NCBI RefSeq assembly: GCF_026898115.1
Contig: NZ_CP114036.1
Coordinates: 744,001-808,000 of the forward strand
Source: Streptomyces sp. S465
GTDB taxonomy: Bacteria; Actinomycetota; Actinomycetes; Streptomycetales; Streptomycetaceae
Length of the DNA: 64,000 bases
Reading direction: 5' to 3'
Positions 1 through 12,034 of the stretch are shown piece after piece (positions within the stretch are counted from its first letter, which is position 1; every line of letters begins with the position of its first letter). The notes under the pieces are model-generated. The model was not told the DNA's origin. It saw only the letters and a program-made list of their open reading frames with translations, and made no database searches. A program made the translations under genes and the position numbers.

Positions 1-862
1 TGCGCGGCCAGGCACGAGCACTGGCCGAGCGGGTAACCGCCGACACCACCCTCTCACCGACAGACGTCGGATGGTCACTGATCACCACCCGATCCGTCTT
101 CGACAACCGCGCCGTCATCGTCGGCCACAACCGCGACGAACTCCTCGCCGGACTCAACGCCCTCACCACCGGCGAAACCCACCCCAGCCTCATCCAACCC
201 ACCACCACAAGCAACCCGGGCACAGACGGCACCGGACCCGTCCTGGTCTTCCCCGGCCAAGGCTCACAATGGCTCGGCATGGGCGCCGGACTCCTGGACG
301 CCTCACCCGCCTTCGCCACCCGCATCGCCGAGTGCGAACAAGCCCTCACCCCACACATCGACTGGTCACTGACCGACGTCCTGCGCGGCGGAATCAACGC
401 CGCCGACCTCACCCGCGTCGACGTCGTCCAACCCGCCCTCTGGGCCATCATGATCTCCCTCGCCACCGTATGGGACCACCACGGCCTCACCCCCACCGCC
501 GTCATCGGCCACAGCCAAGGCGAAATCGCCGCCGCCTGCGTCGCCGGAGCCCTCACCCTCGACGAAGGCGCCCGCATCGTCGCACTCCGCTCCCAAGCCC
601 TACGCCGCCTCGCCGGCCACGGCGCCATGGCCTCCCTGACCATCAACCCCCACCACGCCACCACATTCCTCACCAACCTCGGCACCCACGCAGCAGACGT
701 CGCCATCGCCGCCATCAACGGACCCGGCTCCATCGTCATCTCCGGACCACCCGACCAAATCACCCACACCATCACCGCCTGCGAACGCACCGGCCACCGC
801 GCCCGACTGATCGACGTCGACTACGCCTCCCACAGCGCCCAGGTCGATGAGATCGCGGAGGA
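1..862 (+). repeat. Skew-island repeat copy A (KS-AT linker and AT)
   Basis: This aligns without gaps to 6709-7570 (constant offset 6708); by eye I count 8 mismatches in 862 bases. It codes the end of the KS-AT linker and the AT up to just past YASH. Composition is strongly biased: in 181-240 I count C 30, G 11, A 17, T 2 on the plus strand, against G-rich flanking coding sequence. A second block of close similarity follows at about 943-1110. It is consistent with the published GRINS class of PKS repeats. Confidence 0.9.
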
Positions 863-3800
863 GCTGAAGGAGGTGCTGTGCGGTATCGAACCCGTCCAGG
901 CGGAGGTGGCGTTCTACTCGACGGTCACCGGGGCCCGCATGGACACCAGCGGGCTCGACACCGCCTACTGGGTGACGAACCTCCGCGAACAGGTGCGCTT
1001 CGCCGACGCCGTACGCGCCCTGCTGGACGACGGCCACCGCGTGTTCATCGAGGCCAGCACCCACCCCGTCCTCACCATCGGCATGCAGGAGACCTTCGAG
1101 GAAGCCGGTGTGCCCGCGGTCACGGTGCCGACCCTGCGACGCGACCACGGCGACCACGCGCAGTTGATGCGGTCGGTGGCGCAGGCGTTCACCGCGGGCG
1201 TCGAGGTGGACTGGACCCGCTGGTTCCGCGCCGACCCCACGCCCCGCGTCATCGACCTGCCGACGTACGCCTTCCAGCGCCGGCGGTACTGGCTGGACGG
1301 GCGTGGTGGCCACAGTGGCGACCCGGGCGATCTCGGGCTGGGGTGTGCCGGGCATCCGCTGCTCGGCGCCGCCGTGGAGCTCGCCGAGGGCGGTGCCCAT
1401 GTGCTCACCGGCCGGCTGTCCCCGCGGAACCATCCGTGGCTGAACGACCACCGGGTGCTGGACACCATCCTGCTGCCGGGCACCGCCTTCGCCGAACTCG
1501 CCCTGCACGCGGCCGTGCGGACCGGCTGTGACCATGTGGCGGAGCTGACCCTGCACGCGCCGCTGGTGATTCCGGAGGGTGAGGCGGTCGATGTGCAGAT
1601 CGCCGTGGCCGCGCCCGATCACACCGGGGAACGGCCGATCACGGTGCATGCGCGGCCGGCGGCCGACGACGCCGGCGACGCGGCCTGGACCCGGCATGCC
1701 ACCGGGGCGCTGGCCACCTCGGCCACGGCCGGCTCCTCGGCGCTCGACGGTGCCTGGCCGCCACCGGGGGCCACGCCGCTGCCCGTCGAGGACTTCTATC
1801 GGCGGCTCGCCGACCACGGCTACCACTACGGACCGTCCTTCCAGGGGCTCACCGCCGCCTGGCGGCTGGACGGCGATGTCTACGCCGAGGTGTCCCTGCC
1901 CGAGGGGGAGCGCGCCGGCGCGGCCGCGTACGGTATCCATCCCGCCCTGTTCGACGCCGCGCTGCACGCCCGCGCGCTGGACGTCGACCCGGACTCCGAG
2001 GACGCCCACCGGATCCTGCTTCCCTTCACCTGGAGCGGTCTGCGGCTGCGCGCCACTGGGGCGGACACCCTGCGCATCCGTATCACCCCGACGGCACCGG
2101 ACCGGCTCACGCTGATCGCGGCCGATCCGACCGGGGCCGCGGTGGCCGTCGTGGACGACCTGATCCTGCGCCCGGTGCCGGGCGGACAGCTGGGCCAGGC
2201 CCGTTGGGCGGGCAGGAACTCGCTGTTCCAGCCGGTCTGGACGCGGATGACACCGGCCGAGGGCGCCGTCGCGTTCCGTTCGGCCGTCATCGGCCCGGAG
2301 GGCGGTCCGCCGGCCGATGCGCTGCCGGACGCCCCTCGCCTTCCGGATCTCACCGCCGTGCGGACGGCCGTGGCGGACGGGGCCCCGGCCCCCGAGGTGG
2401 TGTTCGCCTTCTTCGGCTCCCCCGCCGATGGCCGGGGCGGTCCGGTGGAGCGCGCCCACGACCTCGGCAAGGAGGCCCTGGGGGCGTTGCGGGAGTTCCT
2501 CGCCGCCCCCGAGTTCACCGGCGTCCGGCTGGCGGTGGTCACCCGTGGGGCGGTCGCGCCGCGCGGCCATGACGATGTCCACGACCTGCCGGCCTCCGCT
2601 GTCTGGGGTCTGGTGCGCAGCGCCCAGTCGGAGAACCCGGGCCGGGTGCTGCTGCTCGACCTCGACGAACGGGACACTTCGCGACGGGCGCTGGCCGGTG
2701 CGGTGGCCTCGGGCGAGCCCCAGCTGGCGCTGCGCGACGGCACGGCGTACGTACCGCGGCTGGTTCATGACGACGTGGCCAGGCGGCTCACCCCGCCGGA
2801 GGGTTCGGGCGCCTGGCGTCTGGGGCTGACGGGCCGGGGCAGCCTGGACCATCTGGCCCTGGTCGACTGCCCGGACAACACCCGCCCGCTGGGGCGCGGC
2901 GAGGTCCGGGTGGCGCTGCGGGCGGGCGGTGTGAACTTCCACGACGTCGTCGTGGCGCTGGGCATGGTGGAGGACCCCCGGCCGCTCGGCGGCGACGGTG
3001 CGGGGGTGGTCGTCGAGGTGGGGCCCGGGACGGCTGGGTTCGCGGTGGGCGACCGGGTGATGGGGCTGTTCAACGGCACCGGGCCGCTGGTCATCACCGA
3101 CATCCGGATGATCACCCCGATCCCCGCCGGATGGTCCTACGCGCAGGCGGCGACCATGCCGTCCGCCTTTCTCACGGCCTACTACGGTCTCGCCGATCTC
3201 GCCGGACTGCGGGCCGGGGAGAAGCTGCTGCTGCACGCGGCCACCGGTGGTGTGGGGCTCGCGGCCGGGCAGCTGGCGCGCCACTGGGGGGCCGAGGTGT
3301 ACGCCACCGCGGGCCCCACGAAGTGGCATGCCCTGCGGGAGCGCGGTTTCGACGACCGTCACCTCGCCTCCTCGCGCACTCTCGACTTCGAGGAGCGGTT
3401 CCGCGCCGCCGCGGGATCCGTCGATGTGGTGCTCAACTCCCTGGCCGGTGACTTCGTGGACGCGTCCTTGCGGCTGCTGGCGCCCGGCGGTCGCTTCATC
3501 GACCTGGGCAGGACCGACATCCGCGACCCCGGGCAGGTCGGCGCCCGGTATCCGGGGGTCGTCTACCGTGCGTTCGACCTGGTGGGCGACGCGGGGCCGG
3601 ACCGTATCCAGCAGATGCTGGCCGAGTTGTCGGCCCTGTTCGCGGACGGGACGCTCCAGCCGCTGCCGACCACGCTGTGGGACATCCGCCGGGCTCCCGA
3701 GGCGTTCCGCCACTTCAGCCAGGCCCGTCACATCGGCAAGATCGTCCTGACCCTGCCCACCGCCCTCGACCCGGAGGGCACGGTCCTCATCACCGGTGGC

Positions 3801-5120
3801 ACGGGCACCCTGGGCGCCGCCACCGCCCGCCATCTGGTCGTCCACCACGGCGTACGGCGGCTGCTGCTCATCAGCCGCCGGGGCCCGGACGCCCCGGGTG
3901 CCGCGGAGCTGGCGGCCGAGCTGACCGGGCTCGGCGCGCGTGTCTCGATCGCGGCGTGTGACGCGGCCGACCGGGGTGCCCTGGCCAAGCTGCTGGAGAC
4001 GGTTCCCGACCGCCATCCGCTCACCGCCGTCGTCCACGCCGCCGGGCTGCTGCGCGATGCCACGGTCGAGGCGCTCACCCCCGATCAGCTGGACGAGGTG
4101 CTGCGGGCGAAGGCCGACGCGGCGTGGCATCTGCACGAGCTCACCCGGGACGCCGGGCTGTCGGCGTTCGTGCTGTTCTCCGCGGCCGCCGGGCTGCTGG
4201 GCGCCGCCGGACAGGGCAACTACGCCGCGGCCAACGCCTTCCTGGACGCGCTCGCCGTGCACCGTCATGCCCAGGGCCTGCCCGCCACCTCCCTCGCCTG
4301 GGGGTACTGGACGCAGGCCACCGGCATGACCGGGGGGATGACCGACACCGACCGGGCGCGGCTGGCGCGGTCCGGCATGATGGGGCTGGAGACCGAGCAG
4401 GGCCTGGCGCTGCTCGACATCGCCCTCGGCAGTGGTCTTCCCACGCTGGCGCCCATCCGGCTCGACCTGGCCGCCCTGCGGCGTGAGGCCGGTGTCGGAG
4501 AACCGCCGGCCCTCTTCCGGAGTCTGGTGCGCGGCGCCACCGCGCAGGCGGCCACCGGAGCCGCCGGCACGGGCGGAGCGGCGTCGGCGGAGGCGTTCGC
4601 CGCGCTGTCCGAGGAGGACCGGCAGCAGGCGCTCCTCAAGCTGGTGCGCAACGCCACGGCGACGGTGCTGGGTCATGACACGGCGGATTCCATCCACCCC
4701 GCCCAGAACTTCCGGGAGCTGGGCTTCGACTCGCTCACCGCCGTGGAACTGCGGAACCGGCTGGGTGCCGCCACCGGTCTGCGGCTGCCCGCCACGCTGG
4801 TCTTCGACCACCCCACGCCCGCTGCGGTGGTGCGGCTGCTGCGGGAGCTGCTGGCCCCGGCCGGGGTGACACCGCTGGCCTCGCTCCGCACCGGTCTCGA
4901 CACCCTCGACACGGCCTTGGCCCAGGGAATCCCCGACCGGGAGCAGCGGGCCGGGATCGCGGCGCGGCTGCGGGAGCTGCTGCGCAAGGTGACCGGCCCG
5001 GCATACGGCGCCGACGGGGACGACCCCGTCGAGGAGGATCTGGCGTCGGCCAGCGACGAGGAGCTGTTCCGGGCGCTCGACAACGAGCTGACCGTCTCCT
5101 CCGACGACGGTCCCCGGTGA
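1..5120 (+). CDS. Modular type I PKS, 5' truncated by window: (KS)-AT-DH-ER-KR-ACP
   Basis: The reading frame is open from base 3, so the KS lies upstream of the window; about 1705 residues are visible. Domains in visible-residue numbering: KS-AT linker to 78; AT 79-390 with GHSQGE near 168 and YASH near 273, predicting methylmalonyl-CoA; DH 450-660 with [10 protein letters not shown] (Asp where Gly is usual) and a DAALH second motif; ER about 960-1240 with NADPH motif [10 protein letters not shown] about 1260-1450 with [10 protein letters not shown] Ser in GFDSL near 1575; C-terminal docking helices ending [13 protein letters not shown]. It would add one methyl-branched, fully reduced unit, but the KR catalytic Ser is Ala (residue 1394, FSAAAG) while Tyr and Asn remain, so reduction is uncertain. 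The KR motif LRD suggests B-type. The first 862 bases are a skew-island repeat shared with the next gene. The product should pass its chain to the protein starting at 5223. Confidence 0.95.
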   Translation, partial: RGQARALAERVTADTTLSPTDVGWSLITTRSVFDNRAVIVGHNRDELLAGLNALTTGETHPSLIQPTTTSNPGTDGTGPVLVFPGQGSQWLGMGAGLLDASPAFATRIAECEQALTPHIDWSLTDVLRGGINAADLTRVDVVQPALWAIMISLATVWDHHGLTPTAVIGHSQGEIAAACVAGALTLDEGARIVALRSQALRRLAGHGAMASLTINPHHATTFLTNLGTHAADVAIAAINGPGSIVISGPPDQITHTITACERTGHRARLIDVDYASHSAQVDEIAEELKEVLCGIEPVQAEVAFYSTVTGARMDTSGLDTAYWVTNLREQVRFADAVRALLDDGHRVFIEASTHPVLTIGMQETFEEAGVPAVTVPTLRRDHGDHAQLMRSVAQAFTAGVEVDWTRWFRADPTPRVIDLPTYAFQRRRYWLDGRGGHSGDPGDLGLGCAGHPLLGAAVELAEGGAHVLTGRLSPRNHPWLNDHRVLDTILLPGTAFAELALHAAVRTGCDHVAELTLHAPLVIPEGEAVDVQIAVAAPDHTGERPITVHARPAADDAGDAAWTRHATGALATSATAGSSALDGAWPPPGATPLPVEDFYRRLADHGYHYGPSFQGLTAAWRLDGDVYAEVSLPEGERAGAAAYGIHPALFDAALHARALDVDPDSEDAHRILLPFTWSGLRLRATGADTLRIRITPTAPDRLTLIAADPTGAAVAVVDDLILRPVPGGQLGQARWAGRNSLFQPVWTRMTPAEGAVAFRSAVIGPEGGPPADALPDAPRLPDLTAVRTAVADGAPAPEVVFAFFGSPADGRGGPVERAHDLGKEALGALREFLAAPEFTGVRLAVVTRGAVAPRGHDDVHDLPASAVWGLVRSAQSENPGRVLLLDLDERDTSRRALAGAVASGEPQLALRDGTAYVPRLVHDDVARRLTPPEGSGAWRLGLTGRGSLDHLALVDCPDNTRPLGRGEVRVALRAGGVNFHDVVVALGMVEDPRPLGGDGAGVVVEVGPGTAGFAVGDRVMGLFNGTGPLVITDIRMITPIPAGWSYAQAATMPSAFLTAYYGLADLAGLRAGEKLLLHAATGGVGLAAGQLARHWGAEVYATAGPTKWHALRERGFDDRHLASSRTLDFEERFRAAAGSVDVVLNSLAGDFVDASLRLLAPGGRFIDLGRTDIRDPGQVGARYPGVVYRAFDLVGDAGPDRIQQMLAELSALFADGTLQPLPTTLWDIRRAPEAFRHFSQARHIGKIVLTLPTALDPEGTVLITGGTGTLGAATARHLVVHHGVRRLLLISRRGPDAPGAAELAAELTGLGARVSIAACDAADRGALAKLLETVPDRHPLTAVVHAAGLLRDATVEALTPDQLDEVLRAKADAAWHLHELTRDAGLSAFVLFSAAAGLLGAAGQGNYAAANAFLDALAVHRHAQGLPATSLAWGYWTQATGMTGGMTDTDRARLARSGMMGLETEQGLALLDIALGSGLPTLAPIRLDLAALRREAGVGEPPALFRSLVRGATAQAATGAAGTGGAASAEAFAALSEEDRQQALLKLVRNATATVLGHDTADSIHPAQNFRELGFDSLTAVELRNRLGAATGLRLPATLVFDHPTPAAVVRLLRELLAPAGVTPLASLRTGLDTLDTALAQGIPDREQRAGIAARLRELLRKVTGPAYGADGDDPVEEDLASASDEELFRALDNELTVSSDDGPR

Positions 5121-5125
5121 GGCGG

Positions 5126-5206
5126 GACCGCGGAACCAGACCGTTGAACCACACCGCCGAATCAAGACCGCCGAATCAGGACCGCTGAATCAGGACCGCC
5201 GTGACG
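5126..5206. repeat. Six imperfect tandem copies of a 13-14 nt unit in a PKS intergenic gap
   Basis: The 102-bp gap between the two plus-strand PKS genes is largely made of about six degenerate copies of gaccgccgaatca, starting near 5126, 5139, 5152, 5166, 5180 and 5194. The array ends about 17 bases before the ATG at 5223. I see no good Shine-Dalgarno sequence in the remaining spacer. Its function is unknown; it could be slippage-derived filler or affect initiation of the downstream gene. Confidence 0.75.
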
Positions 5207-5222
5207 ATCGGGTTGATGCGAT

Positions 5223-8200
5223 ATGACGGATGACGAGAAGCTCCGCAGCTATCTCAAGCGGGCGACCGCCGATCTGCGTCTGGCCAGGCGGCAGTTGCGC
5301 GAGGTCGAGGACCGCGCCCGGGAGCCCATCGCCGTCATCGGGATGGCCTGCCACTTCCCCGGCGATGTGGCGACGCCCGAGGATCTGTGGCGGGTGGTGG
5401 CCGAGGGAGTGGACGTCATCTCCTCGTTCCCCGAGGACCGTGGCTGGGACCTGGAGAACCTCTATGACCCGGATCCGGAGAACGCCGGTACCAGCAGCGC
5501 CCGCGAGGGTGGCTTTCTGCGCGATGTGGCCGATTTCGACGCCGAGTTCTTCGGGATCAGCCCCCGTGAGGCCGCGGCGATGGATCCGCAGCAGCGGCTG
5601 CTGCTGGAGACCGCGTGGGAGGCGTTCGAGCGCGCGGGGCTGACGCGGGAGGCGCTGAGCGGCAGTGACACCGGGGTGTACGCCGGGGTGGACTCGTATC
5701 ACTATCTGTCGCTCATCGGCCAGACGACCAGCGACTCGGCGGGCTACGTGGCCACCGGGAACCTCGGCAGCGTGGTCTCGGGCCGGGTGTCGTACTCGTT
5801 CGGTCTGGAGGGGCCCGCGGTCACGGTGGACACGGCGTGCTCGTCGTCGCTGGTGGCCACGCATCTGGCGGTGCGGGCACTGCGGCAGGACGAGTGCTCG
5901 CTGGCCCTCGCGGGCGGGGTGACGGTGATGGCCACGCCCGGTGGGTTCACCGAGTTCTCGCGTCAGCGGGCGCTGTCCCCGGACGGGCGGTGCAAGGCGT
6001 TCGCCGCGGCGGCGGACGGCACGGGCTTCTCCGAGGGCGTCGGTCTGGTGCTGCTGGAACGGCTGTCGCAGGCACGGCGCAACGGCCATCGGGTGCTGGC
6101 GGTGATCCGGGGTTCGGCGGTCAACCAGGACGGCGCCAGCAACGGCCTCACGGCGCCGAACGGACCCTCCCAGCAGCGGGTGATCCGGCAGGCGCTGGCC
6201 GACGCCGGGCTGTCGCCGTCCGAGGTGGACGCGGTCGAGGCGCACGGTACGGGCACGACGCTGGGTGACCCGATCGAGGCCCAGGCGCTGCTGGCCACGT
6301 ACGGCCAGGGCAGGCCGGAGGGACGTCCGCTGTGGCTGGGCTCGGTCAAATCCAACATCGGGCACACCCAGGCCGCCGCCGGAGTGGCGAGCGTCATCAA
6401 GATGGTGCAGGCCCTGCGGCACGAGGTGCTCCCTCTCTCGTTGCACATCGACGAGCCGACACCGCATGTGGACTGGGGCACGGGTGCGGTGCGGCTGCTG
6501 ACCGAACCGGTCGAGTGGGCGGCGCACGGGCGGCCGCGACGTGTGGGTGTGTCGTCGTTCGGCATCTCGGGGACGAACGCCCATCTGATCCTGGAGCAGG
6601 CCCCCGAGGAGACCGGAACCGACCCCGAACCGGACACCCCGCACAACGACGGCACGGCGACACCCGGTGTGGTGCCATGGGTGGTGTCCGGGCGCGGCAC
6701 CCACGCATTGCGCGGCCAGGCACGAGCACTGGCCGAGCGGGTAACCGCCGACACCACCCTCTCACCGACAGACGTCGGATGGTCACTGATCACCACCCGA
6801 TCCGTCTTCGACCACCGCGCCGTCATCGTCGGCCACAACCGCGACGAACTCCTCGCCGGACTCAACGCCCTCACCACCGGCGAAACCCACCCCAGCCTCA
6901 TCCAACCCACCACCACAAGCAACCCGGGCACAGACGGCACCGGACCCGTCCTGGTCTTCCCCGGCCAAGGCTCACAATGGCTCGGCATGGGCGCCGGACT
7001 CCTGGACGCCTCACCCGTCTTCGCCACCCGCATCGCCGAGTGCGAACAAGCCCTCACCCCACACATCGACTGGTCACTGACCGACGTCCTGCGCGGCGGA
7101 ATCAACGCCGCCGACCTCACCCGCGTCGACGTCGTCCAACCCGCCCTGTGGGCCATCATGGTCTCCCTCGCCACCGTATGGGACCACCACGGCCTCACCC
7201 CCACCGCCGTCATCGGCCACAGCCAAGGCGAAATCGCCGCCGCCTGCGTCGCCGGAGCCCTCACCCTCGACGAAGGCGCCCGCATCGTCGCACTCCGCTC
7301 CCAAGCCCTACGCCGCCTCGCCGGCCACGGCGCCATGGCCTCCCTGACCATCAACCCCCACCACGCCACCACGTTCCTCACCAACCTCGGCACCCACGCG
7401 GCAGACATCGCCATCGCCGCCATCAACGGACCCGGCTCCATCGTCATCTCCGGACCACCCGACCAAATCACCCACGCCATCACCGCCTGCGAACGCACCG
7501 GCCACCGCGCCCGACTGATCGACGTCGACTACGCCTCCCACAGCGCCCAGGTCGATGAGATCGCGGAGGAGTTGCATGAGCTGCTGGCCGGGGTCAAGCC
7601 GGTGCCGGGCCAGGTGGCGTTCTACTCGACCGTCACCGGCGCCCGCATGGACACCGCCGGGCTCGACACCGCCTACTGGGTGACGAACCTCCGCGAACAG
7701 GTGCGCTTCGCCGACGCCGTACGCGCCCTGCTGGACGACGGCCACCGCGTGTTCATTGAGGCCAGCACCCACCCCGTCCTCACCATCGGCATGCAGGAGA
7801 CCTTCGAGGAGGCGGGGGTCGACGCGATCACCATCCCGACCCTGCGGCGGGACCACGGTGGCCCGGCCCAGCTGGCGCGGTCGGTGGCGCAGGCGTTCAC
7901 CGCGGGCGTCGAGGTGGACTGGACCCGCTGGTTCCGCACCGATCCCACGCCCCGCGTCATCGACCTGCCGACGTACGCCTTCCAGCGTGAGCGGTACTGG
8001 CTGGACGGCGAGGGCGGACCGGGTGGCGATCCGGCCGGCCTGGGGCTGACCTCCGCGGGCCATCCGCTGCTCGGCGCCGCCGTGGAGCTCGCCGACGGCA
8101 CCACCCATGTGCTCACGGGCCGGCTCTCCGCACGGTCCCACCCGTGGCTGGCCGAGCATGTGGTGGCGGGCGCGGTGCTGGCGCCGGGAGCGGTGCTGGT

Positions 8201-11063
8201 GGAGTGGGCGCTGCGGGCGGCCGACGAGGTCGGCTGCGGCGGGGTGGAGGAGCTGGCGTTGCAGGTTCCGCTGGCGCTTCCCGAGTCCGGTGGACTGCGG
8301 GTGCAGGTGGTGGTCGGTGCCGCGGCGGAAGACGGTCGGCGCGAGGTGCGGATGTACTCCCGTCCCGACCGTCCCGGCCGTCCCGATCACTCCGACCGCC
8401 CGGATCGCGTCGGCCAGGCCGTCGATCCCGGCCCGGACGCGGAGTGGCGGTGCCATGCGGTGGGTGTGCTGGCGCCCGCGAGCGAGGTCCCCGCGCCGGT
8501 GGAGGGGCTGGAGGGCGCCTGGCCGCCCGTGGGCGCCGAGCCGTTGGACGTCGACGCCTTCTACGAGCAGGTGCTGGCGGCGGGGTACGGATACGGTCCG
8601 GCGTACCAGGGGCTGAAGGCCGCGTGGCGCCATGGCCGGGATGTCCTCGCCGAGGTGACGCTGCCCGAGGCCGCGGGAGGACGGGGCGGATTCGGTATCC
8701 ATCCGGCGCTGCTCGACGCGGCGCTGCATCCGTCGCTGCTGATGGACCGGCCCGAGGGGCAGGAGGACGACGGCCGGGTGTGGTTGCCGTTCGCCTGGAA
8801 CGGCGTGTCGCTGTGGGCCACGGAGGCGGCCACGGTACGGGTACGGCTGTCGCGGGACGAGGAGCGGCAGTCGCTGCGGCTGACGGTGGCCGACACGGTG
8901 GGCGCTCCGGTGCTCACCGTCGACTCACTGGTGACCCGTCCGGCCCCGACCGACCAGTTGCGTACGGCTGCCGCCGCGCGGGGCGTGGACGGGTTGTTCA
9001 GGCTGGAGTGGGCTCCCCTGCCCGCTCCGGCCACCGAGCCGTCCCCGAAGTCGGTGGTCGGCGACGGCGGCTGGGTGGTGCTGGGCGAAGACCGGCTGGG
9101 GCTGGCAGAGCCGGTCGCGGCGGGTGTCACCGCTGATGCCGTGGTGTGCCATCCGGATCTGGATGCGCTGATCGCGGCGGTCGACGCGGGCGAGGCCGCC
9201 CCCGCGGTCGTCCTGACCCATCCGCACTCCACCAGGGACGGCCACGGGGGCGGGCTGGGGGCGGCCGAGGAGCTGCTGGGGCTGGTGCAGTCCTGGCTGC
9301 GGCGGCCGGCGCTGGCCGAGACCCGGCTGGTGGTCGTCACACGGGGTGCGATGGCGACGGGTCGTGCGGGCGACGACGCCGCGCTGGATCCGTCCGGTGC
9401 CGGTGTGTGGGGGTTGGTCCGCAGCGCCCAGTCGGAGAACCCGGGCCGGTTCGTGCTGCTCGACCTCGACGCGAGCCGCTCCGCCGAGAGCCGTCTCGAT
9501 GCCGGTCGACGCGACGCCAGCAAGCTCGACGCGAGTCGCGAGGGCGTCGTGGCGGCCGTGGTCCGCGCCATCGATCTGCACGAGCCCCAGGTGGCGGTGC
9601 GGGACGGACGGGTGCTGGTGCCCCGGATGGTGCGCGCGGGAGCCGCCGCGCCCGGCCCGGCCGTCGATGAGCCGGCCGAGGACGCCGTCGGGATCGACAC
9701 CGATGGCACCGTACTGATCACGGGTGGCACCGGCACCCTGGGCGCTCTGGTCGCCGAGCACCTCGTCCGCGCCTGGGGGGCCAGGCGTCTGCTGCTGGTG
9801 AGCCGGAGCGGTCCGGACGCCGCCGGGGCCGGTGAACTCGCCGACCGGCTGGCCGAGTTGGGCGCTGATGTGCGGATCGCCGCGGTCGATGTCACCGACC
9901 CGGACGCGGTGGCCGGTCTGGTGGCCGAGGTCGATCCCGCACATCCGCTGACCGGTGTCGTCCACGCGGCCGGGGTGCTGGACGACGGCGTCCTCACCAC
10001 CCAGACTCCGGAGCGACTGGCGCGGGTGTGGCGTCCGAAGGCCACGGCCGCGGCCCATCTGCACACCGCGACCGCGGAGCTGCCGCTGTCCTTCTTCGTG
10101 ATGTTCTCCTCCACGGCGGGCACGCTGGGCGCCTCCGGGCAGTCCAACTACGCCGCGGCCAACGCCTACTGCGACGCTCTGGCCGCCCGGCGCCGCGCCC
10201 TGGGCCTGCCGGGTCTTTCGGTGGCGTGGGGCCTGTGGGCGGACGCCAGCGGGATGACCGGACATCTGGGGGAGGCGGACCGGGCCAGGATGGCCCGGTC
10301 GGGCATCGGGGCGATGTCCAGCGAGCGGGCGCTGGGGCTGCTGGACGCCGCCGTGCGCCACGGCCATCCCCATCTGATCGCCATCGACCTGGACGTCCGT
10401 GCGCTGGCCGGGCAACCGGCCCTGACCCTGCCCGCTCCCCTGCGGGCGCTCACCGGTGGCGGTGCGGCCCGGCGCACCGCGGCCACCGCGCGGCCGCACA
10501 CCGACTGGGCCGGTCATCTGGCCGCGCTGCCGCTGGAGGAACAGCGCCGCACACTGCTCCATCTGGTCCTCACCCATGCCGCGGCGGCGCTCGGCCACTC
10601 CGACCCGGGCCGGATCCAGACCGAACGCGGCTTCCTGGATCTGGGCTTCGACTCGCTGACGGCGATCGAGCTGCGGAACAGGCTGACCGCCGTGACCGGT
10701 CTGCGGCTGGCCACCACCCTGATCTTCGACCATCCGAATCCGGCCGCCCTCGCCTCGCATCTGCACGAGGAACTGGCGCCCGAGGACGTGGATCCGCTCA
10801 CCCCGGTGCTGGGCGAAATCGACAGGCTGGAAAGCGCGCTGCTTTCCGCGGTCCGGGACGAGGCGGCACGGGAAACCCTGCACAAGCGCCTGCGAACCAC
10901 ATTGGCGAGGCTGGGCGCGCCGCACGGCGACGGAACGGATGAAGGTCCGGCGGCCGGCCGTATTCAGGACGCCACCACGGCCGACGAGATTTTCCAGTTC
11001 ATCGACCAGGACCTTGGCCGGAGTAAAAGCGACGGAGAGCACGCCCATGGGGGTACACGGTGA
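5223..11063 (+). CDS. Modular type I PKS, one module: KS-AT-DH-KR-ACP
   Basis: This is a complete 1946-residue extension module. Coiled N-terminal docking segment 1-33; KS 35-460 with Cys206 (DTACSSS), His341 (EAHGTGT) and His381 (KSNIGH); AT about 577-890 with GHSQGE and YASH, so methylmalonyl-CoA; DH about 950-1170 with [10 protein letters not shown] and DAALH; KR about 1498-1690 with GGTGTLG, Ser-Tyr-Asn intact and LDD (B-type); ACP Ser in GFDSL near 1808; docking tail containing FIDQDLG. It should leave an alpha-methyl, alpha,beta-alkene, a substrate for the epoxidase. There is no thioesterase domain. The stop overlaps the next start by 4 bp (GTGA), implying translational coupling. The docking tail resembles the class that pairs with the N-terminus of the protein at 13462, so this may be the last extension module before hand-off. 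RP-D and DAS-R rich repeats sit near residues 1045-1063 and 1415-1440. Confidence 0.96.
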   Translation: MTDDEKLRSYLKRATADLRLARRQLREVEDRAREPIAVIGMACHFPGDVATPEDLWRVVAEGVDVISSFPEDRGWDLENLYDPDPENAGTSSAREGGFLRDVADFDAEFFGISPREAAAMDPQQRLLLETAWEAFERAGLTREALSGSDTGVYAGVDSYHYLSLIGQTTSDSAGYVATGNLGSVVSGRVSYSFGLEGPAVTVDTACSSSLVATHLAVRALRQDECSLALAGGVTVMATPGGFTEFSRQRALSPDGRCKAFAAAADGTGFSEGVGLVLLERLSQARRNGHRVLAVIRGSAVNQDGASNGLTAPNGPSQQRVIRQALADAGLSPSEVDAVEAHGTGTTLGDPIEAQALLATYGQGRPEGRPLWLGSVKSNIGHTQAAAGVASVIKMVQALRHEVLPLSLHIDEPTPHVDWGTGAVRLLTEPVEWAAHGRPRRVGVSSFGISGTNAHLILEQAPEETGTDPEPDTPHNDGTATPGVVPWVVSGRGTHALRGQARALAERVTADTTLSPTDVGWSLITTRSVFDHRAVIVGHNRDELLAGLNALTTGETHPSLIQPTTTSNPGTDGTGPVLVFPGQGSQWLGMGAGLLDASPVFATRIAECEQALTPHIDWSLTDVLRGGINAADLTRVDVVQPALWAIMVSLATVWDHHGLTPTAVIGHSQGEIAAACVAGALTLDEGARIVALRSQALRRLAGHGAMASLTINPHHATTFLTNLGTHAADIAIAAINGPGSIVISGPPDQITHAITACERTGHRARLIDVDYASHSAQVDEIAEELHELLAGVKPVPGQVAFYSTVTGARMDTAGLDTAYWVTNLREQVRFADAVRALLDDGHRVFIEASTHPVLTIGMQETFEEAGVDAITIPTLRRDHGGPAQLARSVAQAFTAGVEVDWTRWFRTDPTPRVIDLPTYAFQRERYWLDGEGGPGGDPAGLGLTSAGHPLLGAAVELADGTTHVLTGRLSARSHPWLAEHVVAGAVLAPGAVLVEWALRAADEVGCGGVEELALQVPLALPESGGLRVQVVVGAAAEDGRREVRMYSRPDRPGRPDHSDRPDRVGQAVDPGPDAEWRCHAVGVLAPASEVPAPVEGLEGAWPPVGAEPLDVDAFYEQVLAAGYGYGPAYQGLKAAWRHGRDVLAEVTLPEAAGGRGGFGIHPALLDAALHPSLLMDRPEGQEDDGRVWLPFAWNGVSLWATEAATVRVRLSRDEERQSLRLTVADTVGAPVLTVDSLVTRPAPTDQLRTAAAARGVDGLFRLEWAPLPAPATEPSPKSVVGDGGWVVLGEDRLGLAEPVAAGVTADAVVCHPDLDALIAAVDAGEAAPAVVLTHPHSTRDGHGGGLGAAEELLGLVQSWLRRPALAETRLVVVTRGAMATGRAGDDAALDPSGAGVWGLVRSAQSENPGRFVLLDLDASRSAESRLDAGRRDASKLDASREGVVAAVVRAIDLHEPQVAVRDGRVLVPRMVRAGAAAPGPAVDEPAEDAVGIDTDGTVLITGGTGTLGALVAEHLVRAWGARRLLLVSRSGPDAAGAGELADRLAELGADVRIAAVDVTDPDAVAGLVAEVDPAHPLTGVVHAAGVLDDGVLTTQTPERLARVWRPKATAAAHLHTATAELPLSFFVMFSSTAGTLGASGQSNYAAANAYCDALAARRRALGLPGLSVAWGLWADASGMTGHLGEADRARMARSGIGAMSSERALGLLDAAVRHGHPHLIAIDLDVRALAGQPALTLPAPLRALTGGGAARRTAATARPHTDWAGHLAALPLEEQRRTLLHLVLTHAAAALGHSDPGRIQTERGFLDLGFDSLTAIELRNRLTAVTGLRLATTLIFDHPNPAALASHLHEELAPEDVDPLTPVLGEIDRLESALLSAVRDEAARETLHKRLRTTLARLGAPHGDGTDEGPAAGRIQDATTADEIFQFIDQDLGRSKSDGEHAHGGTR
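6709..7570 (+). repeat. Skew-island repeat copy B (KS-AT linker and AT)
   Basis: Partner of 1-862. The match starts at the window edge, so the true left boundary in copy A is unseen. The right boundary is sharp: after the codons for VDEIAEEL the two genes diverge. Codons end mostly in C or A, unlike the C/G-ending codons around it. Confidence 0.9.
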
Positions 11064-11497
11064 TTGATGAGCGAAGCCGTAAGAAGCTCATTCTCGAGCA
11101 CAGCCGCCGGATGAACGCCGCGGATGTCGACGGGCTGCTCGAACTCTACGCGGACGAGGTCGTTTTCGAAGATCCGGTCGGCTCGGGGCGCAGGACCGGA
11201 CGGGACGCCTTGCGTGCGCATTTCGAGGACCTCACTCGGGCGGGTATCACCGAGATTCCCGGCGAGCCGGTGGCGGGGCAGGACGGTGCGCACGTGCTGG
11301 TGCCGGTGACGGCCACGATGGACTATCTGCCCAAGGGTCCCGGCTTCGCCGAGCACGGCTGGCTGGCGGCCCCCGACACCCCGGAGAACGCCCGTATCAC
11401 CTGGGATTACGTCCTGATGATGCGCACCGGGTCCGGTGGTCTCATTCAGGAATTGCAGATGTTCTGGGGGAGGTCGGACATTGGCATCGCCAGCTGA
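11060..11497 (+). CDS. Polyether epoxide hydrolase/cyclase, SnoaL/ketosteroid-isomerase fold (MonB / LasB-half like)
   Basis: A 145-residue protein of the NTF2/SnoaL fold. It starts at GTG, whose bases overlap the preceding TGA, so translation is probably coupled to the PKS. The segment FEDPVG places Asp at residue 38, and TEIPG places Glu at residue 65. This is the Asp38/Glu65 acid pair known from the lasalocid cyclase Lsd19 (LasB) and the monensin MonB enzymes, which open epoxides by general acid/base catalysis to form cyclic ethers. It is cytosolic, with no signal peptide. The adjacent paralogue has the same pair, and the epoxidase follows directly. The usual alternative for the fold, a steroid isomerase or aromatic polyketide cyclase, is unlikely in this context. 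Which ring closures it performs cannot be read from the sequence. Confidence 0.9.
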   Translation: MIDERSRKKLILEHSRRMNAADVDGLLELYADEVVFEDPVGSGRRTGRDALRAHFEDLTRAGITEIPGEPVAGQDGAHVLVPVTATMDYLPKGPGFAEHGWLAAPDTPENARITWDYVLMMRTGSGGLIQELQMFWGRSDIGIAS

Positions 11498-11532
11498 TCC
11501 CCCACGGTCCCGGCACCGCACAGGAGGCGTTC

Positions 11533-12000
11533 ATGGCCGATGAGGCGACTCTCAAGAAGATGGCTCTGGAATACGCGCGGCGCATGAACGCCGGTGATGT
11601 CGAGGCGGTATTGGAGCTGTTCTCGGACGATGTCGTCTTCGAGGACCCGGTCGGCGCGCCTCCGCTCATCGGAAAGGACGCCCTGCGCGGACATATCGCC
11701 TGGTCCATGGAATGCCAGGTGCATGAGGTCCCGGGTCGTCCGGTCACCTCGATGGACGGTCGCAGGGTGGTGACACCGACCACGGTCACGGTGTACGCGC
11801 CGGCCAAACTCACCTTCAACATCATCGGTGTGATCGAACTCGATGATGACGGTCTGGCCCGTCATGCCCAGGCGTTCTGGGGCATCACGGATACGAAAGT
11901 GGGCGACGGTCCCGAACTCACCGGTGTCGCGCATTTCATGGCGGTCACCCAGAACCTCGCCAAGATGGTCCAGGCCAAGGGCAGCCCCAGTCCGACGTAA
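11533..12000 (+). CDS. Second polyether epoxide hydrolase/cyclase, SnoaL/ketosteroid-isomerase fold
   Basis: A 155-residue paralogue of the previous gene, with a strong AGGAGG ribosome site at 11522-11527 five bases before the ATG. Again FEDPVG puts Asp at 38 and HEVPG puts Glu at 65, matching the catalytic pair of the Lsd19/MonB family. The N-terminal helix is alike too (RRMNA.DV). Pairs of such proteins are known to act jointly in monensin biosynthesis, while lasalocid has them fused as one two-domain enzyme; here they are separate genes 35 bp apart. It probably works on the polyepoxide made by the enzyme at 12035 while the chain is carrier-bound. Division of labour between the two is not visible. 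Confidence 0.9.
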   Translation: MADEATLKKMALEYARRMNAGDVEAVLELFSDDVVFEDPVGAPPLIGKDALRGHIAWSMECQVHEVPGRPVTSMDGRRVVTPTTVTVYAPAKLTFNIIGVIELDDDGLARHAQAFWGITDTKVGDGPELTGVAHFMAVTQNLAKMVQAKGSPSPT

Positions 12001-12034
12001 CAGGCGTAAGCGGTGAAGGGACGAAAGCGAAACC

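Noticed and set aside
1360..1480. Inactive DH because of Asp for Gly in HxxxGxxxxP
   Set aside because: The same substitution occurs in several modules here (left-edge, 25434 b, 37698 b, 49867 a) and in functional DHs generally; His and the second Asp motif are present.
600..5165. Very long open frames antisense to the PKS genes (for example 600-5165 minus, 25293-34067 plus, 41700-45566 plus)
   Set aside because: They are stop-free shadows of high-GC codon bias. Their products are Arg/Gly/Pro/His-rich with no domain motifs, and they lie wholly opposite real PKS domains.
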